Assembly (NCBI GenBank): GCA_002394385.1
Contig: DGTS01000031.1
Location: forward strand, 1-15,461
Direction of reading: 5' to 3'
Length of the DNA: 15,461 nt
Source of the DNA: Prevotella sp. UBA4330
GTDB taxonomy: Bacteria; Bacteroidota; Bacteroidia; Bacteroidales; Bacteroidaceae
Shown: positions 12,324 to 15,461 of the stretch, one piece after another
Layout: the number at the start of each line of letters is the position of its first letter
Numbering within the stretch: position 1 is the stretch's first letter
The notes under the pieces: generated by a model
Database searches by the model: none
Told to the model about the DNA's origin: nothing
What the model saw: only the letters and a program-made list of their open reading frames with translations
Program-made: the position numbers and the translations under genes

Positions 12324-13241
12324 ATGGATATGAAGAAGTTGATATTATTAACAGTCTTTGCTGGCATGTTGCCGATAGCAATGCAGGCTCAAGACGACGA
12401 CCTCTACTTCACCCCGAAGAAGAAGGCCGAGACCAAGACTACTCAACAATCTGCTCCTCAGAGAAGCGAGACTCCGTATTACAGCGGGTCGTCAAGAGAC
12501 GTTGATGAGTATAACAGACGTCCCATGCATAGTTATTACGAGACAATAGGCACCGACTCTCTGGGTAATGATATCATTGAGTTCCATTCTGGTGCAGAGG
12601 ACACCACTAAGGTGTTCCGTGCTCCCGACTACGACGAAGAGAGCGACTACGCATACAGCCGCCGCATGAGCCGTTTCGACGATTACTACTGGTACGACCC
12701 GTGGTTCGACGGTTACTACGGCTTCTATGGCTACAGCCCGTACCGCTGGTCACGCTGGGGATGGTATCCTGGATGGCGCGGCTATTATAGTTGGTACGAC
12801 TGGTACGACCCATTCTGGTACGACTGGTACTATCCTTATTACGGAGGCTATTATCGTCCATGGTATAGCGGTTGGTATGGCTATTACGGCGGATGGTATC
12901 GTCCATCATATTATCGCGACTATGGCGGCAACTATCGCGGCAACAACAGTCGTGGCGGCATAGCAGGACGCGGCACTGGCTCGCGTGGCGGCGGTCATAA
13001 TGGTTGGGGCACAGGCAGAAGGTCTTCTACCAGCAGTGGCAATTCCGACATTATCAATTCTCGTAGAGGTGCTTCGACACCACGTCGCTCATCATCGTCC
13101 AACTCCTCGTTCGGCGGCAGCACACGCAGCAGCGGCTCCTATGGTGGTGGCTCGCGCAGCGGTGGCGGTGGCGGCGGTCACTTCGGTGGCAGTTCTCGCA
13201 GCGGTGGCGGCGGTGGCGGTCACTTCGGAGGTCGCAGGTAA
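12324..13241 (+). CDS. Secreted protein with extreme Tyr/Trp-rich segment and Gly/Ser/Arg-rich tail, unknown function
   Basis: I do not recognise a family. The 305-residue protein begins with a signal peptide (MDMKKLILLTVFAGMLPIAM, cleavage near QA-QDDD at 22-23); ATG 12330 (MKKLI) is an equally good start. Residues ~24-118 are polar and acidic. Residues 121-200 contain 28 Tyr and 13 Trp in 80 positions, in repeats such as WYDWYDPFWYDWYYPYYGGY. Residues 201-305 are Gly/Ser/Arg-rich and end in two near-identical copies of SRSGGGGGGHFGG. There is no catalytic motif. Such composition suggests a surface, adhesive or structural protein, or one that cross-links through tyrosines; this is inference. 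The OmpP1/FadL-type gene follows after 106 bp in the same direction with no clear terminator between, so a shared transcript is plausible. Codons are ordinary for the neighbourhood. Confidence 0.75.
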   Translation: MDMKKLILLTVFAGMLPIAMQAQDDDLYFTPKKKAETKTTQQSAPQRSETPYYSGSSRDVDEYNRRPMHSYYETIGTDSLGNDIIEFHSGAEDTTKVFRAPDYDEESDYAYSRRMSRFDDYYWYDPWFDGYYGFYGYSPYRWSRWGWYPGWRGYYSWYDWYDPFWYDWYYPYYGGYYRPWYSGWYGYYGGWYRPSYYRDYGGNYRGNNSRGGIAGRGTGSRGGGHNGWGTGRRSSTSSGNSDIINSRRGASTPRRSSSSNSSFGGSTRSSGSYGGGSRSGGGGGGHFGGSSRSGGGGGGHFGGRR

Positions 13242-13253
13242 GCGCTATGTAAT

Positions 13254-13310
13254 GAGTTGATGAGTTATTGAGTTGATGAGTTAACTAAACTCCTGAACTC
13301 CTAAACTCCT
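13254..13310. repeat. Short direct and inverted repeats in the leader of the barrel-protein gene
   Basis: The 14-mer gagttgatgagtta occurs at 13254-13267 and 13270-13283. Three copies of aactcct follow with an 8-bp period (13288, 13296, 13304). The gagtt and aactc elements are complementary, so the transcript between the two genes could fold into alternative hairpins. Confidence 0.7.
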
Positions 13311-13347
13311 AATATAAAATGATTACAAATAAAAAACTATAATCGCT

Positions 13348-14973
13348 ATGAAGAAATTACTTTATGTGTCTTTCGCACTTGCGTTGTCTCTGCCCGTAAT
13401 GGCGCAGGAGACCTATGAGAATGCAAACATCGCGACTAAAGACCTCAACGGAACGGCACGTTATGTCGGTATGGGTGGAGCGATGGACGCTCTTGGCGCT
13501 GACCTCTCCACAATGTCTTCAAACCCTGCAGGCATCGGACTCTTCCGTCGCTCTACCATCGCGGCAACGGCAGGATTCATGTCGCAGCAGGATGCCAAGA
13601 AGTTCGACTTCGGCAACACGTCGCACGTCACTTTCGACCAGATCGGTTTCGTGTATAGTTCTCCTTCGGGCAAGTCGTCATACATCAATATTGGCTTCAA
13701 CTACCACAAGAGCCGCGACTTCAACTACATCCTAAAGGCTTCTAACGGACTGAATGGCGCTTCGCAGAACAAACTGTCTTACCTCAAGCAGGCCGACGAG
13801 TTGTTCTATCCCGAGGGCACTCTCGACGGTGCCAACGTCAATGGCTACGACTCTCAAGGCAACGATGCGTCAACATTCTCGCAGGTGGACTACCTATATT
13901 ATAACGGTCTGCTCACACGCGAGATAGAGGAGGGCGGCAAGACTGTGCTCGACTTCAACCCCTATGACGCCACAGCGTTCAATATGGACCGTGCCAGCAA
14001 GGGCTACATCGGCGAGTACGACTTCAACTTCAGCGGCAACATCAACGACCGCGTTTATCTGGGTGTTACATTCGGCGTTTACGATGTTCACTATAAGGGA
14101 TACAGCGAGTACACCGAGAGTCTCTCAGGCGGCAATGTCACTCTTGCTGACGAGCGCACCATCACGGGTTCGGGATTTGATGTAAAGGCTGGTATCATCG
14201 TGCGTCCTATCGAGAACTCACCGTTCCGCATCGGTCTGTCGGTATCATCGCCAACGTTCTACGACCTGACAACAGAAAACGTGTCTCGTCTGGACAACGG
14301 CTCACCATATGGAGAATACGACGGAGTGCACAGTTCTGAGGCTTACGACTTCAAGTTCAACACTCCTTGGAAGTTTGGCTTGTCGCTCGGTCACACCGTA
14401 GGCAACTATCTCGCACTCGGCGCTTCTTACGAATATGCCGACTACAGTTCTATCGACAGCCGCATCATCGACGGCGATGGATACGACTGGTGGACCGACT
14501 CTTACTATGAGTCAAGTTCTTCTGACAGGGAGATGAACGACGCTACGTCTTACTCGCTGAAGGGCGTGAGCACCATCAAACTGGGTGCTGAGTACAAGCC
14601 GACACCCGAACTCGCCATCCGTCTGGGTTACAACTACGTATCTCCGATGTACAACGAGAATGGCTATAAGGACGGCTCGGTATGGTCGCCAGGCACATGG
14701 TATTCTTCTACTACCGACTACACCAACTGGAAGTCAACCAACCGCATCACCTGCGGTGTGGGCTATCAGATAGACAAGTTCAACATCGACCTTGCTTACC
14801 AGTACAGCGCACAGAACGGCGACTTCTATCCCTTCATGGAGTACAGCGGCAGCAGCAAGTCGTTCGTCAACAGCGTTACGGGCGAGACCATGAGTTACAA
14901 CAATGTTCCTGGTTCAACAGAGGTTAGCAACAAGCGCCATCAGGTGCTCCTCACATTGGGATACAGGTTCTAA
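13348..14973 (+). CDS. OmpP1/FadL (PorV-like) family outer-membrane beta-barrel protein
   Basis: This 541-residue outer-membrane protein has a signal peptide (MKKLLYVSFALALSLPVMA, cleavage before QE at 20). The N-terminal region GTARYVGMGGAMDALGADLS followed by TMSSNPAGIGLFR (35-67) is the family hallmark, including the NPAG turn. Many amphipathic beta-strands with Tyr/Phe follow (for example YLALGASYEYADYSS), and the last residues RHQVLLTLGYRF end in phenylalanine, the usual assembly signal for barrels. Members import hydrophobic compounds (FadL) or assist type IX secretion (PorV); nothing here separates the two roles, and the substrate is unknown. It lies 106 bp downstream of the Tyr/Trp-rich gene and is followed by a strong terminator. 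Confidence 0.88.
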   Translation: MKKLLYVSFALALSLPVMAQETYENANIATKDLNGTARYVGMGGAMDALGADLSTMSSNPAGIGLFRRSTIAATAGFMSQQDAKKFDFGNTSHVTFDQIGFVYSSPSGKSSYINIGFNYHKSRDFNYILKASNGLNGASQNKLSYLKQADELFYPEGTLDGANVNGYDSQGNDASTFSQVDYLYYNGLLTREIEEGGKTVLDFNPYDATAFNMDRASKGYIGEYDFNFSGNINDRVYLGVTFGVYDVHYKGYSEYTESLSGGNVTLADERTITGSGFDVKAGIIVRPIENSPFRIGLSVSSPTFYDLTTENVSRLDNGSPYGEYDGVHSSEAYDFKFNTPWKFGLSLGHTVGNYLALGASYEYADYSSIDSRIIDGDGYDWWTDSYYESSSSDREMNDATSYSLKGVSTIKLGAEYKPTPELAIRLGYNYVSPMYNENGYKDGSVWSPGTWYSSTTDYTNWKSTNRITCGVGYQIDKFNIDLAYQYSAQNGDFYPFMEYSGSSKSFVNSVTGETMSYNNVPGSTEVSNKRHQVLLTLGYRF

Positions 14974-14987
14974 GTATTTCTAAGGAA

Positions 14988-15007
14988 TCAGACTAATCTA
15001 AGTCTGA
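14988..15007 (+). other. Hairpin just after the barrel-protein stop
   Basis: The perfect 7-bp stem tcagact/agtctga has a 6-nt loop. It lies 14 nt after the stop codon and has no T-run. It may stabilise the 3' end of the message upstream of the main terminator. Confidence 0.55.
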
Positions 15008-15024
15008 ATGGCTGATAACAGCAT

Positions 15025-15053
15025 AGCCCAGGGCACAACGCCCTGGGCTTTTT
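15025..15053 (+). terminator. Rho-independent terminator after the barrel-protein gene
   Basis: The perfect 10-bp GC-rich stem agcccagggc/gccctgggct has loop acaac and is followed by a run of T (ttttt). It is the canonical form, 51 nt after the stop codon. Confidence 0.93.
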
Positions 15054-15139
15054 CTATTGGTAATAAACTGTCGTGCTTCTATTTGCAATGAAACTGCTAA
15101 TATATTCTATCCCCCACATATAGCATATGGATTCCCGCC

Positions 15140-15312
15140 CCTGAAGTCCCCCTCGCCCCTTGGAGAGGGGATAGGGTGAGGCCTTGGGGATAGGGGTGGG
15201 GTCAGTAATTAAGATTGTGATATAGAAAGAGATAGAAGAGTATAGGAGATGTCGTGTGTGGACAAAACACTGACCCCCCCCCTGCCCCTCCCCTACAGGG
15301 GCGGGGAGTCAA
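15140..15312. repeat. GC-rich intergenic repeat pair in inverted orientation
   Basis: The left copy (~15145-15208) contains cccctcgcccctt, gagaggggataggg and ggggtggggtcagt. The right copy (~15269-15312), read on the minus strand, has ctccccgcccctgtagggg, then a G-run and gtcagtg. Each arm can fold on itself: left cccctc 15149-15154 with gagggg 15165-15170; right gcccct 15284-15289 with aggggc 15297-15302. About 60 bp of ordinary sequence separates them. Similar GC-rich repeats are common in Bacteroidota intergenic DNA. A run of nine C at 15274-15282 is present. No gene was found between 14974 and the window end. Confidence 0.65.
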
Positions 15313-15429
15313 TAGCAAGGGGGCAAACAGTGTATAATTACCAATAATAAAGTACCACAAGACCATAAAGTTAATATTTGGATATTAAACATCAACATGA
15401 TCATGACACCCGGGAAATAACACTATGTA

Positions 15430-15446
15430 ACTTCGCACGGCGAAGT
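15430..15446. other. Short perfect palindrome near the right window edge
   Basis: The 7-bp stem acttcgc/gcgaagt has loop acg. There is no T-run on either strand within view. It may be part of another repeat continuing past the edge; the window ends 15 bp later. Confidence 0.5.
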
Positions 15447-15461
15447 ACAGGCACGGGGCGC

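Noticed and set aside
12607..13260. Alternative frames over the Tyr/Trp-rich gene (Ala/Ile/Thr-rich plus frame, Ser/Arg-rich minus frame)
   Set aside because: They are by-products of the repetitive tggtac/ggcggt codons; only the main frame has a signal peptide and proper start.
14974..15461. Possible small genes in the last ~490 bp
   Set aside because: No frame with a plausible start, length or composition was found; the stretch is a hairpin, terminator and GC-rich repeats.

Overview
The window looks like a chromosomal stretch of a Bacteroidales bacterium, most likely Prevotella or a close relative. The pointers are the gene families: a PPi-dependent phosphofructokinase, an OmpP1/FadL-type barrel protein, a golvesin-domain amidase lipoprotein, a phytase-like esterase and a Bacteroidota-style RHS fragment. 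The divergent intergenic regions also carry TAnnTTTG promoter elements. I assigned families by reading motifs, not by database search. No rRNA, tRNA, CRISPR array or plasmid/phage module was seen.

Region 1 (1-1660) is the accessory part. It holds the 3' end of a REP-associated tyrosine transposase (RAYT) gene, a small AT-rich membrane-anchored ORF, and a 110-codon mosaic ORF. The mosaic ORF has RAYT sequence at its ends and an RHS-repeat fragment in its middle. Five copies of a 50-bp REP made of two hairpins punctuate the region: 347-396(+), 993-1042(-), 1071-1120(-), 1498-1547(+), 1607-1656(+). The mosaic ORF is bracketed by doubled, mutually inverted REPs (a 78-bp tandem on the left, a perfect 109-bp tandem on the right). 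This is the most unusual part of the window.

Region 2 (1669-8505) starts with a secreted phytase-like esterase whose start codon lies 8 bp after the last REP. A convergent five-gene minus-strand operon follows, read from 8505 down to 2743: small hypothetical, PlsC-like acyltransferase, multidomain N-acetylmuramoyl-L-alanine amidase lipoprotein, small hypothetical, YgiQ-type radical SAM protein. Its junctions are tight (6-nt gap, ATGA overlap, 44-nt gap, TAATG overlap), which suggests one transcript with translational coupling. Two of its genes act on the cell envelope.

Region 3 (8506-12155) begins with a divergent promoter region, where two 21-nt elements differing at one base point in opposite directions. 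Then come the PPi-phosphofructokinase gene with a strong terminator hairpin, a membrane-anchored GH25 lysozyme, and the convergent ribosomal protein L11 methyltransferase gene prmA. The lysozyme and prmA overlap at their stop codons.

Region 4 (12156-15461) has a second divergent promoter region, a secreted protein with an extreme Tyr/Trp-rich segment and a Gly/Ser/Arg tail, and an OmpP1/FadL-type outer-membrane protein followed by a clear terminator. The last ~400 bp carry no gene. They hold two GC-rich inverted copies of an intergenic repeat and a short palindrome near the window edge.
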